Assembly (NCBI RefSeq): GCF_028714655.1
Contig: NZ_JAQTLY010000003.1
Span: forward strand, 1 to 64,000
Reading direction: 5' to 3'
DNA from: Sulfurimonas sp.
GTDB lineage: Bacteria > Campylobacterota > Campylobacteria > Campylobacterales > Sulfurimonadaceae
Length of the DNA stretch: 64,000 nucleotides
Under the pieces are notes generated by a model. That model saw nothing but the letters and a program-made list of their open reading frames with translations. It had not been told where the DNA came from and searched no databases. Shown piece by piece: positions 34,557-44,574 of this stretch (the stretch's first letter is position 1; each line of letters starts with the position of its first letter). Both the position numbers and the translations under genes were made by a program.

Positions 34557-37106
34557 ATGGATATTAGAGAAGAGTTTTTAAGATTTTTTGAGTCAAAAAA
34601 CCACGATAGAGTAGCAAGTGCTCCGCTTGTACCGGATGATGCTTCACTGCTTTTTAACAATGCCGGCATGGTGCCTTTTAAGTCGATTTTTACGGGTGAA
34701 GTGCCTATTCCGCAAAATCCTAGGGCTACTTCGTGCCAGACATGTATTCGCGCAGGCGGAAAGCACAACGACCTTGAAAATGTAGGCTACACTGCAAGAC
34801 ACCACACTTTTTTTGAGATGCTCGGCAACTTTAGTTTCGGTAACTACTTTAAGGAAGATGCGATTGACTATGCATGGGAGTTTGTGACCGGAGTTTTAAA
34901 ATTTCCAAAAGATAAACTTTGGGTTACGGTTCATGAGAGCGACGATGAAGCTGAAGCACTTTGGCAAAAACATATAAGCATAGATAGAATTATGCGTCTG
35001 GGCGATAAAGACAACTTCTGGCAGATGGGCGATACCGGACCATGCGGACCGTGCAGCGAAATCTTTTTTGACCAAGGTGCAGAGAATTTCAGCGGTACTG
35101 AAGATTATATGGGCGGAGACGGCGATAGATTTTTAGAGATCTGGAATCTTGTATTTATGCAGTATGAGAGAAGTGCGGACGGCAAACTAACTCCGCTTCC
35201 AAAACCATCAATCGACACGGGTATGGGACTGGAGCGCGTTGTAGCTATCAGTGAGGGCGTTACAAGCAACTACTCATCATCTCTTTTTATGCCAATCATC
35301 AAAAAAGTAGAAGAACTTATAGGCAAAGAGTATGTTTACGCATCAGGCGCATCTTACCGCGTTATAGCAGACCACATAAGAACGGTTCTCTTTTTGCTTG
35401 CTCAGGGTGTAAACTTCTCAAATGAGGGACGCGGTTATGTTCTTCGCCGTATCCTTCGCCGTGCTGTTAGACACGGATATCTTTTAGGATTTAGCGAACC
35501 GTTTATGCACAAACTCGTAGATACGGTCGTAGCGATTATGGGCAAAGAGTATGACTATTTGGCGGTTAAATCAAATGCGGTAAGAGAGCAGATAGAACTT
35601 GAAGAAGCGAGATTTTTCAAAACTATCGCATCGGGAATCGAGCTTTTTAATGAAGAACTTAAAAATACGAAAGAAGTTTTCAGCGGAGAAGTCGCGTTTA
35701 AACTTTATGATACTTTCGGTTTCCCGCTTGACTTGACGGAAGATATGCTCAGAGAAAAAGAGCTAAAACTGGATTCTGCAAAGTTTGAAGAGTTGATGCA
35801 AGAGCAGCGTACCCGTGCAAAAGCCGCATGGAAAGGCAGCGGGGACGACGCCGTTCACGGAGATTTTAAAGAGCTTTTAGAGAAATTCGGCGAAAACAGT
35901 TTTGTGGGTTATGAGAACATGAAACAAAAAAGCAAAGTTTTGGCACTTTTAGATGAGAGCTACCATCATACAGATAAACTATCCTCCGGGACAAACGGCT
36001 GGGTATTTTTAGATATTACGCCTTTTTATGCTCAAAGCGGAGGGCAGTGCGGAGACAGCGGAGAGCTTGCAGGTTTTGCAAAGGTGCTTGACACTAAAAA
36101 ATTCTTTGGACTTAATCTATCGCAAATCTCGGTAGAAAAAGAGCTAAAAGTCGGAGATGAGGTAGAGGCAGTTGTAGATATCTCAAGAAACGAGATAACA
36201 AAACATCACTCTGCTACTCACCTGCTTCATTCTGTTTTATTTGATGTCTTAGGAGATCATATATCTCAAGCGGGCTCTTTAGTGGAAGCAAATAGACTTA
36301 GATTTGACTTTTCACACCCAAAAGCGCTTACGCATGAAGAGTTGGTTGAGATAGAGACAAAAGTAAATTATGAGATTATGCGCGCGCTAAGCGGTAAAAC
36401 AGAGGTTATGAGCATTGATGAGGCTAAAAAGTCGGGTGCGAAAGCTCAGTTTGGCGAAAAGTACGGCGATGAAGTCCGCGTTGTAAGTTTCGGCGATGTG
36501 AGTGTCGAGTTTTGCGGCGGCGTGCATGTAGAAAATACGGCGGTTATCGGCTCATTTATCATAACAAAAGAGAGCGGTGTAAGTGCGGGTGTGAGACGCA
36601 TAGAAGCAGTTTGCGGACATGCGGCGTATCAACATTTTGCCCAGCAGAGAGTACTGATAAAAGAGATTGAAGCAGAGGTAAAAAATCTTGATGTTTTAGC
36701 AGGCGTTGCAAGACTCAAATCAAATATAACAGAGCTTAAAAAAGAGCTTCATGCTGCTCAAAACAGCGTAAAAGCAGATATAAAAACCCAGCAGATTAAC
36801 GGTGTAAGCGTTGTTGTGGATGAACTTGCAAGCGGCGATATTAAAGAGAAGATAGACGAGCTTAAAAATCAGCATGACAAACTTTGTGCTATACTGTTTC
36901 AAGTAAAAGATGACAAAGTTATGATGGCTGCGGGTGTAAAAGATGCAGGGGCTAAAGCAGGAGATTGGATCAAGCATATCGCTCCGATACTCGGCGGGGG
37001 CGGCGGCGGAAGAGCAGATTTCGCACAAGCCGGCGGTAAAGATATCTCAAAACTTGCAGAAGCAAAAATTGAGGCGATGAACTTTATAGTAAAAGCTCTT
37101 TCGTAA
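34557..37106 (+). CDS. alaS: Alanine-tRNA ligase
   Basis: 849 residues. The class II core has [22 protein letters not shown] and [16 protein letters not shown]. The editing domain contains [10 protein letters not shown] (HxxxH) and [10 protein letters not shown], which supply zinc ligands. A C-Ala domain with [15 protein letters not shown] ends the protein. Full length and intact. Confidence 0.98.
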   Translation: MDIREEFLRFFESKNHDRVASAPLVPDDASLLFNNAGMVPFKSIFTGEVPIPQNPRATSCQTCIRAGGKHNDLENVGYTARHHTFFEMLGNFSFGNYFKEDAIDYAWEFVTGVLKFPKDKLWVTVHESDDEAEALWQKHISIDRIMRLGDKDNFWQMGDTGPCGPCSEIFFDQGAENFSGTEDYMGGDGDRFLEIWNLVFMQYERSADGKLTPLPKPSIDTGMGLERVVAISEGVTSNYSSSLFMPIIKKVEELIGKEYVYASGASYRVIADHIRTVLFLLAQGVNFSNEGRGYVLRRILRRAVRHGYLLGFSEPFMHKLVDTVVAIMGKEYDYLAVKSNAVREQIELEEARFFKTIASGIELFNEELKNTKEVFSGEVAFKLYDTFGFPLDLTEDMLREKELKLDSAKFEELMQEQRTRAKAAWKGSGDDAVHGDFKELLEKFGENSFVGYENMKQKSKVLALLDESYHHTDKLSSGTNGWVFLDITPFYAQSGGQCGDSGELAGFAKVLDTKKFFGLNLSQISVEKELKVGDEVEAVVDISRNEITKHHSATHLLHSVLFDVLGDHISQAGSLVEANRLRFDFSHPKALTHEELVEIETKVNYEIMRALSGKTEVMSIDEAKKSGAKAQFGEKYGDEVRVVSFGDVSVEFCGGVHVENTAVIGSFIITKESGVSAGVRRIEAVCGHAAYQHFAQQRVLIKEIEAEVKNLDVLAGVARLKSNITELKKELHAAQNSVKADIKTQQINGVSVVVDELASGDIKEKIDELKNQHDKLCAILFQVKDDKVMMAAGVKDAGAKAGDWIKHIAPILGGGGGGRADFAQAGGKDISKLAEAKIEAMNFIVKALS

Positions 37107-37140
37107 AATAGGCTTTTTGCAAGAAATATATAATTTGACT

Positions 37141-37215
37141 TCACGCACTAAAAGTGCGTAAAGAACCTCTTACTCTCCCGCATTTGCTGGTAGCTTTAGG
37201 GGGTTGTAGCATCAG
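37141..37215. repeat. Hairpin ACGCACT/AGTGCGT and CTAAAGCT-like motif between alaS and the next gene
   Basis: ACGCACT-AAA-AGTGCGT is a perfect 7-bp stem. About 30 bp later GGTAGCTTTAGGGGG carries the inverse of the CCTAAAGCTACC core seen in variant form near 29920 and 59335. It could be the alaS terminator (no T-tract) or a dispersed structured repeat. Confidence 0.35.
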
Positions 37216-37251
37216 TATATAACAAACTTTGTGACAAGACGGAGGTTTAAA

Positions 37252-37734
37252 ATGCAAGAGTTTTTTCTGGAAAATAAGGTTATCATCGTTTTTTTGCATG
37301 TCATAAGCGGTGTGATTTGGGTTGGCGGAATGATTGCGATGCGTTATGCTTCGCATCAATCGTTTCTAAAGATTGAATCGCCGCATAAACGCTTAGAACA
37401 TATCGCTTATGCGCTTAAGCGGCTTTTTTATATAGTTTTCCCGTTTGTAATTACTTTAATGGTAACTGCTATTTTTATGGTAAAGGGATATAGGCTATCA
37501 GAGAGCGATTTTTCCGTATATGCATATTTCAAAGAGGTTATCTGGAGTGTCATGTTTCTTAACCTAATGATTATGATTTATTTGAGAAGCAAGGGCGAGA
37601 TGCTTTTAAATAAGGGCGATATGGTCGGCGCAAAAAATCAGCTTGAACTTATCGGAAAAATTATGGTGCCGCTAAATATAGGACTCGGATTAACGGCAAT
37701 ATTTTTTGGAACTTATCTCTCAAGTAATTTATAG
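37252..37734 (+). CDS. Small integral membrane protein (CopD-like topology)
   Basis: 160 residues from the ATG at 37252, which has a perfect GGAGG seven nt upstream; a GTG seven codons earlier precedes that site and is rejected. Four membrane segments are present, with conserved-looking histidines in FLHVISGVIWVGGMIAMRYASH and in HKRLEHIAY. The pattern recalls CopD/DUF2269-type heme or copper membrane proteins, without firm support. The stop overlaps the maf GTG. Confidence 0.75.
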   Translation: MQEFFLENKVIIVFLHVISGVIWVGGMIAMRYASHQSFLKIESPHKRLEHIAYALKRLFYIVFPFVITLMVTAIFMVKGYRLSESDFSVYAYFKEVIWSVMFLNLMIMIYLRSKGEMLLNKGDMVGAKNQLELIGKIMVPLNIGLGLTAIFFGTYLSSNL

Positions 37735-38279
37735 TGATAAGACTTGCTTCATCTTCGCCGACCCGTGCACGGCTTCTTAAGAGTGCCGGCATTGAATTTA
37801 TCCAAGAGAGTGTTGATTTTGATGAAGATAGCATAGTCGCTTCCTCTTCTAAAAATTTCGTCTACATCGCGACACTCGGAAAGTTTGAAGCAAACATTAG
37901 GGCATTCGGATATGATGATTATCCGCTTTTGGTTGCCGATACGGTTGTTACGGCAGGCGGTAAAATACTTCGAAAAGCAAAAACACTAGAAGAAGCGAGA
38001 GAGATTTTGCTGACTCAAAGCCAAAGTATCACAAGCATAATTACTTGTATGATTTTTCAATCAAAAGAGATGAAGATTATAGATATCTCTAAGACGGATT
38101 ATATTTTTGATGTTTTTGATTTGGATGATGTAGAGAGATATCTTCATGGCGGAGATTGGCGCGGAAAAGCAGGTGCATGTATGGTCGAGGGCTTTTGCAA
38201 AAGGTACATTAAAAGCGTAAGAGGGTGTGAGAGTACGGCTATGGGCTTAAATGTAGAGATATTAAAGAGATTTTTGTAA
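37734..38279 (+). CDS. maf: Maf-family nucleotide pyrophosphatase
   Basis: 181 residues, GTG start overlapping the previous TAG. LASSSPTRARLLKSAGIEF and LVADTVVTAGGKILRKAKTLEEA are typical Maf motifs; GKAGACMVEGFCKRYIKSVRGC ends the fold. Maf proteins hydrolyse non-canonical or canonical nucleoside triphosphates. Overlaps the next gene by one base. Confidence 0.92.
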   Translation: MIRLASSSPTRARLLKSAGIEFIQESVDFDEDSIVASSSKNFVYIATLGKFEANIRAFGYDDYPLLVADTVVTAGGKILRKAKTLEEAREILLTQSQSITSIITCMIFQSKEMKIIDISKTDYIFDVFDLDDVERYLHGGDWRGKAGACMVEGFCKRYIKSVRGCESTAMGLNVEILKRFL

Positions 38280-39373
38280 TGTACTATGCAAAAGAGCTTG
38301 AGGCTCTAAAGAGATCAAAAAGATATAGAACCAGAGAGGTTGTCGATAACACTGTTTTGGATTTCGCATCCAATGATTATCTCGGACTTGCTCATAATAA
38401 AGAGCTTCATAATGCGACATGTAAAGTTTTGTCGGGTATGCCGTTGCACAGCTCAAAGGCTTCGCTTTTGGTAAACGGATATCATCAGATTCATAGAGAT
38501 TTTGAAGCGGCATTGTGTGAAGCAAACGGTTTTCTTGACGGGGTGATTTTGGGGAGCGGGTTTAATGCAAATCTGGCACTCATCGAATCACTCGTGCGAA
38601 GAGGCGATACTCTTTTTATGGATGAAAAGTACCATGCTTCTGGGGTATTGGCAACCAGATTAAACGGTATGGATGTTAAATTTTTTACCCATAACGATAT
38701 GAGAGAGCTAGAAGAGTTACTAAAAGCATCAAGTGCAAATAGAAAAATAGTTGCCGTTGAGGGAATCTACTCGATGGACGGCGATTTGGTCAGCAAAGAT
38801 GTGTTTGAGATTTGCGACAGGTATGATGCAATCTTGATAGTGGATGAAGCTCACAGCAGCGGAGTCATCGGTAAAAAGCTTATGGGAGTATTTGATTATT
38901 ACGATATAGCGATAAAACCAAACCATATCAAAATGGGAACGCTCGGCAAAGCATACGGGAGTTTTGGAGCTTTCATTTTGGCATCTTCGCATATCGTAGA
39001 GTACCTTATTAACCGTGCAAAGCCCATTATCTATGCAACTTCGCTCTCTCTTTATGATACTCTTTTGGCACATAACGCCCTTAGGTATATGTTAGAAAAC
39101 AGAGAGTCGTTAAAGCAAGAGATAAAAAAAAGACAAGAGATAGTTTATGAGGAGCTTGGCATTAAGATTGACGGTCTGATAGTTCCGATTGTTATAAACG
39201 ATAATGAAAAAGTTATAAAAATCCGTGATGAGTTAAAGAGTTTGGGTTATGCCGTAGGCGGCATAAGGCAGCCGACAGTCGAGTGTGCTATCATAAGATT
39301 GATAGCAAGATTGGGCAATAGTTGCGATTCGTTAAGAGAGTTGTGTATAAATTTAGCTAAAATAAAAAAATGA
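38279..39373 (+). CDS. bioF: BioF-like alpha-oxoamine synthase (8-amino-7-oxononanoate synthase type)
   Basis: 364 residues. LDFASNDYLGLAHN, a GYH motif, EGIYSMDGDLV, VDEAHSSGVIG and the PLP lysine in KMGTLGKAYGSFGAF are present. Biotin synthesis (pimeloyl-ACP plus alanine) is the likeliest role, but 2-amino-3-ketobutyrate ligase shares these motifs and no other bio gene lies nearby. Overlaps the ABC ATPase gene by 4 bp. Confidence 0.8.
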   Translation: MYYAKELEALKRSKRYRTREVVDNTVLDFASNDYLGLAHNKELHNATCKVLSGMPLHSSKASLLVNGYHQIHRDFEAALCEANGFLDGVILGSGFNANLALIESLVRRGDTLFMDEKYHASGVLATRLNGMDVKFFTHNDMRELEELLKASSANRKIVAVEGIYSMDGDLVSKDVFEICDRYDAILIVDEAHSSGVIGKKLMGVFDYYDIAIKPNHIKMGTLGKAYGSFGAFILASSHIVEYLINRAKPIIYATSLSLYDTLLAHNALRYMLENRESLKQEIKKRQEIVYEELGIKIDGLIVPIVINDNEKVIKIRDELKSLGYAVGGIRQPTVECAIIRLIARLGNSCDSLRELCINLAKIKK

Positions 39374-40059
39374 ATGTCACAAAGCTGCATATAACAATAG
39401 ACAAAAAAAGTTTGGTGGATATAGGGTTTAGCATCCCTTCTTCACTGGCGTTGGTAGGGCAGAGCGGAAGCGGTAAAAGTTTGACTATCAAGGCGCTTCT
39501 TGGAATGTTGCCTCGCAGTATGAACTTAGAGTTGGAGTGTGAAAATAGTTTTGAGTTTATTGCCGGAGATACTTTGGCATTTGTACCTCAAAACCCATTT
39601 ACGGCACTCTCTCCGCTTACAAAGATAAAAAAGCAGTTTTTTATTCCGCTGCCAAAAGTTGAAAAACTTTTTGCACAAGTGGGATTGGATGCAGGACTTT
39701 TAGAGAGGTTTCCGCCGGAACTCTCGGGCGGACAGCTTCAAAGAGTGGTAATCGCTATGGCGCTTAGTCATGAGCCAAAGCTTATTTTGCTTGATGAGCC
39801 GACGACGGCGCTTGACCCCGAAATGAGAGTCGTGATCTTGACTCTTTTAAAAGCTCTTCAAAGCGAGTTTGGATTTAAGATACTTTTTGTGACGCATGAT
39901 ATCTCCTCTGCCAAGATTTTATGCGAGGATATTTGTGTTATAAAAGAGGGCAGGGTCGTAGAGAGCGGAAAAATGGACAGTGTACTGCAAAACCCGATTG
40001 CCGAGTATACAAAAATTTTAATTGATGCAAATTTTGCAAATAGGAAATTTAGAATATGA
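39370..40059 (+). CDS. ABC transporter ATP-binding protein, oligopeptide/nickel (DppD/F-like) type
   Basis: 229 residues. Walker A is GQSGSGKS, the signature LSGGQLQRV, Walker B LILLDEPT and the switch VTHD. The helical insert is short and the C-terminus ends at the core domain, so it lacks the usual oligopeptide C-terminal motif. No permease or binding-protein gene is adjacent. Embedded between bioF and pbp1A with overlaps at both ends. Confidence 0.82.
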   Translation: MNVTKLHITIDKKSLVDIGFSIPSSLALVGQSGSGKSLTIKALLGMLPRSMNLELECENSFEFIAGDTLAFVPQNPFTALSPLTKIKKQFFIPLPKVEKLFAQVGLDAGLLERFPPELSGGQLQRVVIAMALSHEPKLILLDEPTTALDPEMRVVILTLLKALQSEFGFKILFVTHDISSAKILCEDICVIKEGRVVESGKMDSVLQNPIAEYTKILIDANFANRKFRI

Positions 40060-42023
40060 AAATTATAAAAAAAATATTTTTTGCCGCCCTTGTTCTTGGG
40101 TTGCTGATCCCGTTTTTGATGATAGGATATTTTTTAAGTGAATTTAGATACGATATATCATCGTTGACTGATTATAAACCTCCCGTTACAACGAGATTAT
40201 ATGATAAAAACGGTGAAAAAATTGCAAATATTTTTGATAAAGAACATAGATATTATGCTTCTTTTAATGAGATTCCGCCAAGAGCCATAGAAGCGCTTTT
40301 AGCGATAGAAGATACTACTTTTTTTGAACATCAGGGTATAAATGTAGATGCTATTTTTAGAGCGATTATAAAAGATATTCAAGCCGGCAAAATGGTTGAG
40401 GGTGCAAGTACTATTACGCAGCAGCTGGTAAAAAACAGACTCTTAAGCAGAGAAAAAAAGATAGAGAGAAAAGTGCAAGAGGTTATCTACTCTATGATAG
40501 TAGAAGCGGCATTAAGCAAAGAGGAGATACTGGAGAGATACCTAAACGAGATCTATTTCGGTCACGGATATCACGGGATAAAAACGGCGGCAGACGGTTA
40601 TTTTCATAAAAAATTATCCGAGTTGACTTTAAAAGAGATGGCTATACTTGTAGGTTTGCCAAAAGCGCCCAGTACTTACACGCCGACTAAAAATTATGAA
40701 ATATCTATGGGCAGAGCAAATCGCGTAGTCTCAAGAATGTATTCTCTTGGCTGGATAGATGAAGAGACGCACAATCGCGCTCTTTTGGAAAAACCGAAAG
40801 TTTTTGATGATACGCTGACGCAAAACAGCGCTCCGTTTGTTGTAGATGAAGTTTTAAGAAGAGCCGAAGAGTTGGGTATGCATGATATAAAAACAGGCGG
40901 ATACGATATATATACTACGATAGATATAAAACTTCAAGAAGCGGCGGAAGATTCGCTAAAAAAAGCTTACAATATGTCTATAGAGAGAATGAAGGGGTAC
41001 AAGATAGATGCAGCAACTTTAGAAGCTAAGACAAAACTTTTAAACGGTGCGCTTGTTTCATTGGACTCAAAAACCGGAGATATCTTAGCACTCGTAGGCA
41101 GTGTCGATTATAAGAAAAATTCATATAACAGAGCAACGCAGGGTCGCCGTCAGCCGGGTTCGGCATTTAAACCGTTTATATATCAGGTCGCAATTGATTT
41201 GGGTTATTCAGGGGCAACGGAGCTTGTGGATATCGCTAAAACATACACCTATGAAAAAGACGGCGAAGAGGTTAAGTGGCAGCCTAAAAATTATGAGGAT
41301 AATTATGAAGGTATTTTAACGCTTAGAGAAGCGCTTATTCACTCAAGAAATCTAGCTACCATCAATCTTGTAAGCGATATCGGACTAAGTCAGCTTCTTA
41401 AAGAGTTTAAAAAATTCGGTATCGCCAATGTGCCCGAAGATCTGTCAATTTCGCTTGGGACTATCTCTCTTTCGCCTTTGGATCTGGCAAAATACTATAC
41501 CTCTTTTGCAAATGCAGGCGTTCAGGTTGAACCGAATTTGATACGATACATAGAGAAGGGTTCTGCTAAGATTTATGAGAAAAAAGAGAAAACCCGTTTT
41601 ATTACGGACAAAACACAAGCTTATATTATGACGACGATTTTAAAAGATGTAGTAGAAAGAGGAACGGGAAAACAGGCTAAAGTAGACGGGATAGAACTTG
41701 CAGGGAAAACAGGAACTACAAATAACAATGTGGATGCGTGGTTTGCAGGATATTCACCGACGATTCAGACTGTTGTCTGGTTCGGAAATGACGATAACAC
41801 TCCTATGTACAGTATAGAGACGGGCGGCAGAGTAGCCGGACCTGCTTTTGCTCTATATTATCAGCATATTTTAAAACTATATCCTCAGATTCAGAGAAAG
41901 TTTGATGTCCCGGAAGGGGTTAGAGAAGTTACCATAAACGGCAAAAAAGAGTATTTTAGCGATACTTCAAAACCGCCTCGTGCCGAGGCGGAGGTTACTG
42001 CCGGAGATAAACTGCTTTTTTAA
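40056..42023 (+). CDS. mrcA: Penicillin-binding protein 1A (bifunctional transglycosylase/transpeptidase)
   Basis: 655 residues with a single N-terminal membrane anchor (about 5-27). The glycosyltransferase domain has EDTTFFEHQGI and GASTITQQLVKN. The transpeptidase domain has SxxK in RQPGSAFKPF, SRN (HSRNLATINL) and KTGTTNN. It polymerises and cross-links peptidoglycan in the periplasm. Length and domain order are normal for the Campylobacterota enzyme. Confidence 0.95.
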   Translation: MKIIKKIFFAALVLGLLIPFLMIGYFLSEFRYDISSLTDYKPPVTTRLYDKNGEKIANIFDKEHRYYASFNEIPPRAIEALLAIEDTTFFEHQGINVDAIFRAIIKDIQAGKMVEGASTITQQLVKNRLLSREKKIERKVQEVIYSMIVEAALSKEEILERYLNEIYFGHGYHGIKTAADGYFHKKLSELTLKEMAILVGLPKAPSTYTPTKNYEISMGRANRVVSRMYSLGWIDEETHNRALLEKPKVFDDTLTQNSAPFVVDEVLRRAEELGMHDIKTGGYDIYTTIDIKLQEAAEDSLKKAYNMSIERMKGYKIDAATLEAKTKLLNGALVSLDSKTGDILALVGSVDYKKNSYNRATQGRRQPGSAFKPFIYQVAIDLGYSGATELVDIAKTYTYEKDGEEVKWQPKNYEDNYEGILTLREALIHSRNLATINLVSDIGLSQLLKEFKKFGIANVPEDLSISLGTISLSPLDLAKYYTSFANAGVQVEPNLIRYIEKGSAKIYEKKEKTRFITDKTQAYIMTTILKDVVERGTGKQAKVDGIELAGKTGTTNNNVDAWFAGYSPTIQTVVWFGNDDNTPMYSIETGGRVAGPAFALYYQHILKLYPQIQRKFDVPEGVREVTINGKKEYFSDTSKPPRAEAEVTAGDKLLF

Positions 42024-42034
42024 CTGATGTTACG

Positions 42035-42089
42035 CACTAAATGAGCGAAGCCCATTTAGTGGCAGGGACAAAATGTCCCTGCCACTAAA
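42035..42089. terminator. Strong hairpin between convergent pbp1A and cytochrome genes
   Basis: A 16-bp perfect inverted repeat (42055-42070 and 42074-42089, loop AAA) lies between convergent genes. A second stem, CACTAAATG with CATTTAGTG (42035-42060), uses the same TTTAGTG arm and so competes with it. A bidirectional transcript end is likely, though no T-tract follows on either strand. Confidence 0.55.
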
Positions 42090-42115
42090 GTTACGAAAAA
42101 CAAGTTTTTTGTGTT

Positions 42116-42538
42116 TTAATATTCGTCGCGAACGAGATTATGACAGCGAAAACAAGCGTGTTCTATGTAGGTGTAAGCTCTTTGAGCTTCCTCTCTGCGA
42201 ACTATGCCTGATTGATTGCGCTTGTTTTCGATAGCATCTAAAATAATTTGAACATTATGGCTGATAATCTGCGCACTCATAACGGCTTCACTTGCTTTAT
42301 GCTTTTTGTTGGCAGGAAGCATTTCCGAAAACTTCTCTTTATTTCCAAGCAACTCTTGTGAATGCTGGGCAAAACGCTTAATAGATTTTTCCACACCGCT
42401 TTGGTCGCTTGAGATAAACCCTCTTTGAACCTCACGAAGTTCTTCATTGAGAAGCAGCATATTTGACTTCAAATCATACGCCGCAAGTGATGTAAATAGC
42501 AACGGTACAAGACTTATTAATACTCTTTTTTTAAACAT
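42116..42538 (-). CDS. Periplasmic cytochrome c with C-terminal heme (cytochrome c'-like)
   Basis: 140 residues from the ATG at 42538, preceded by AAGGA; an upstream in-frame start lacks that site. A signal peptide ends near LAA/Y (about residue 20). The mature part is all-helical with a single CFRCH motif at 129-133, close to the C-terminus, the layout of four-helix cytochromes c'. It is divergent from the Lol-like operon with a 75-bp shared gap. Electron partner unknown. Confidence 0.8.
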   Translation of the reverse strand: MFKKRVLISLVPLLFTSLAAYDLKSNMLLLNEELREVQRGFISSDQSGVEKSIKRFAQHSQELLGNKEKFSEMLPANKKHKASEAVMSAQIISHNVQIILDAIENKRNQSGIVRREEAQRAYTYIEHACFRCHNLVRDEY

Positions 42539-42613
42539 AGTTCCATCCTTAATTGTTATCTTTTTCAATTGTATCATAATTTTATAGTAAAATTAAAATT
42601 GCAAAGGGCGGCA

Positions 42614-43342
42614 ATGGGCAAAATATTTTTAATTATATTTCTGTTTAGTACATATTTAGCGGCTGATGAAGCGCATGAGATTATCAAAAAACTTGATGAA
42701 AATTTCAGAGGCAAAAGTATCTATATGCAGTTAAATATGAAAATAGTATCTATGGGGCATGCGCGGGTTATGAAAGTGCAGAGCTACTCACATGGAACAA
42801 AGAAAAGTTTTGTAAAAATCATCTATCCTCCAAAAGATGAGGGGATAACTTTTTTAAGCCTTGATAAAGAGATGTGGCAGTATGTCCCAAAGATAGAGAG
42901 AATTATAAAAATCCCGCCCTCCATGATGCTTCAAAAATGGATGGGAAGCGATATAACCAACGATGATATGGTAAAACAGAGTTCGATGGTAGAGGATTAT
43001 GAGCCAAAGATAATCAAAAGAGAGGGCAGCGTAGTAACCATAGAGCTTATACCAAAGGAGAATGCTCCCGTCGTATGGGGCAAAATCATCACAAACATAG
43101 ACACCGCGACTTACACCTCCCATAAAGACATTTTTTACGATGAGGAGGGTAAAGAGGTAAGATTTTTTATATATGAGAATGTAAAAAAAGTAGGCAGCTA
43201 TTTTATCCCGACTTATTGGAGGGTAGAATCAAGCGATGCAAAGGGCAGATATACCGAAATGGTTATAGAAGAGGTTGAGTATGACACGAAAATCTCCGAA
43301 GAGTATTTCACTAAAAGTGCGTTGAAGAGATTTTCGAAGTAG
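42614..43342 (+). CDS. LolA-like outer-membrane lipoprotein-sorting protein
   Basis: 242 residues from the ATG at 42614 with AAAGGG upstream. A signal peptide ends near YLAA/D (about residue 17). The body resembles the LolA-like sorting family: KSFVKIIYPPKDEGITFLSLDKEMWQYVPKIERIIKIPP and a C-terminal TYWRVES strand. Such proteins have an open beta half-barrel that carries lipid or lipoprotein across the periplasm. First gene of a five-gene operon with an ABC transporter and an outer-membrane barrel. Confidence 0.85.
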   Translation: MGKIFLIIFLFSTYLAADEAHEIIKKLDENFRGKSIYMQLNMKIVSMGHARVMKVQSYSHGTKKSFVKIIYPPKDEGITFLSLDKEMWQYVPKIERIIKIPPSMMLQKWMGSDITNDDMVKQSSMVEDYEPKIIKREGSVVTIELIPKENAPVVWGKIITNIDTATYTSHKDIFYDEEGKEVRFFIYENVKKVGSYFIPTYWRVESSDAKGRYTEMVIEEVEYDTKISEEYFTKSALKRFSK

Positions 43343-43353
43343 AACGGGCAGAA

Positions 43354-44574
43354 ATGTTTAAACTTGCACTTAAAAATACTCTTTTTTACAAAGGTCGCTC
43401 TATTGCGACGGCTGCTTTGACCTTTGTATCGACGATGCTTTTTATACTTTTTATATCCCTGCAAGACGGCTCACACAACTCTATGCTTGAAAATTCGCTT
43501 AAAATTTACACGGGTGCCATAGAGATTTACTCTAAAAATTATCGTGATGTCGGCGGTAACGAGTATCTTATACAAGATGCCAAAGCTATTACCGACAAAC
43601 TCGCAAAGATAGATGCTATTGAGGCTTTTAGCACAAGGTATGAAACTTACGGTCTCTTCTCAAGCAAAGAGTACTCCGCGGCTTCTATGGTTGCGGGAGT
43701 GGAGCCAAACAAAGAGAGAGTTTTAAGCTCTCTTGAGTCGGCGCTTAAAGAGGGTCGGTTTTTAGATGAGAACTCGGGAAATTGTATCTATATGGGCGCG
43801 GAGCTGGTTAAAAAACTAAAGCTTGGCATCGGTGACGAGGTTGCTTTTGTCGGAAGTGCAAGTGATGACTCTTTTGCGGCCGACATCTTTAAGCTGTGCG
43901 GAGTTTTTAAAACCGGTCTGTTCGAGTTTGATTCCAGTGCCTCTTTTGTCTCAAGAGGCTATTTTGACAAGCTGATAAACGGCTACAACAAAGCTTCGTA
44001 CATAACTATAAAGCTGAAAAACATTGATGATGCAGAGAGGGTAAACAGCCAGATTCTAAAAGTTTTAGATGATGAGAATCTGGAGTCTCTTACTTGGAAA
44101 ACTCTTATGAAGAGTATGGTTGAAATGATGGAAATTGATGCGATTTTCGGGTATATATCCCTCTCTTTGTTCCTTGTGGTAATCTTTTTTGTCATTATGA
44201 TTTACGGTTTCATAAATATCAGTTCCCGTATCAAAGAGTTTGGAGTGTTGCGCTCTATCGGTCTGTCTAAGAAAAATATCTTTTTGCTTCTTTTTTATGA
44301 GATTTTTATACTTTCTACTATTTCTGTTCTCTTAGCTACGCCGATAGCCGCTTATATCTGCTACTACTACAATATAAACCCTGTCGTAATCGAGGGAATA
44401 GCCGATATGTACAAAGATTACGGATTGGTCTCGGACGAGATACCGTTTAACTTCGATATCTTTACTATCTTTTGGAATGTCACGGTTGTCTATATGCTGA
44501 ACATTTTAAGTATTTTATACCCGTACATATATATAAATTCATTCAAACCTGTCGAGGCGACAAGACATGTATAG
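43354..44574 (+). CDS. LolC/E-type (MacB_PCD-FtsX) ABC permease 1
   Basis: 406 residues. Membrane segment 1 (about 13-33) is followed by a large periplasmic domain (about 40-260), then three C-terminal segments with the FtsX signature KEFGVLRSIGLSKKNIFLLLFYE. This is the type VII ABC fold used by LolC/LolE, MacB and FtsX. It overlaps the second permease by 8 bp; the two differ in sequence, so a heterodimer is likely. Confidence 0.88.
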   Translation: MFKLALKNTLFYKGRSIATAALTFVSTMLFILFISLQDGSHNSMLENSLKIYTGAIEIYSKNYRDVGGNEYLIQDAKAITDKLAKIDAIEAFSTRYETYGLFSSKEYSAASMVAGVEPNKERVLSSLESALKEGRFLDENSGNCIYMGAELVKKLKLGIGDEVAFVGSASDDSFAADIFKLCGVFKTGLFEFDSSASFVSRGYFDKLINGYNKASYITIKLKNIDDAERVNSQILKVLDDENLESLTWKTLMKSMVEMMEIDAIFGYISLSLFLVVIFFVIMIYGFINISSRIKEFGVLRSIGLSKKNIFLLLFYEIFILSTISVLLATPIAAYICYYYNINPVVIEGIADMYKDYGLVSDEIPFNFDIFTIFWNVTVVYMLNILSILYPYIYINSFKPVEATRHV

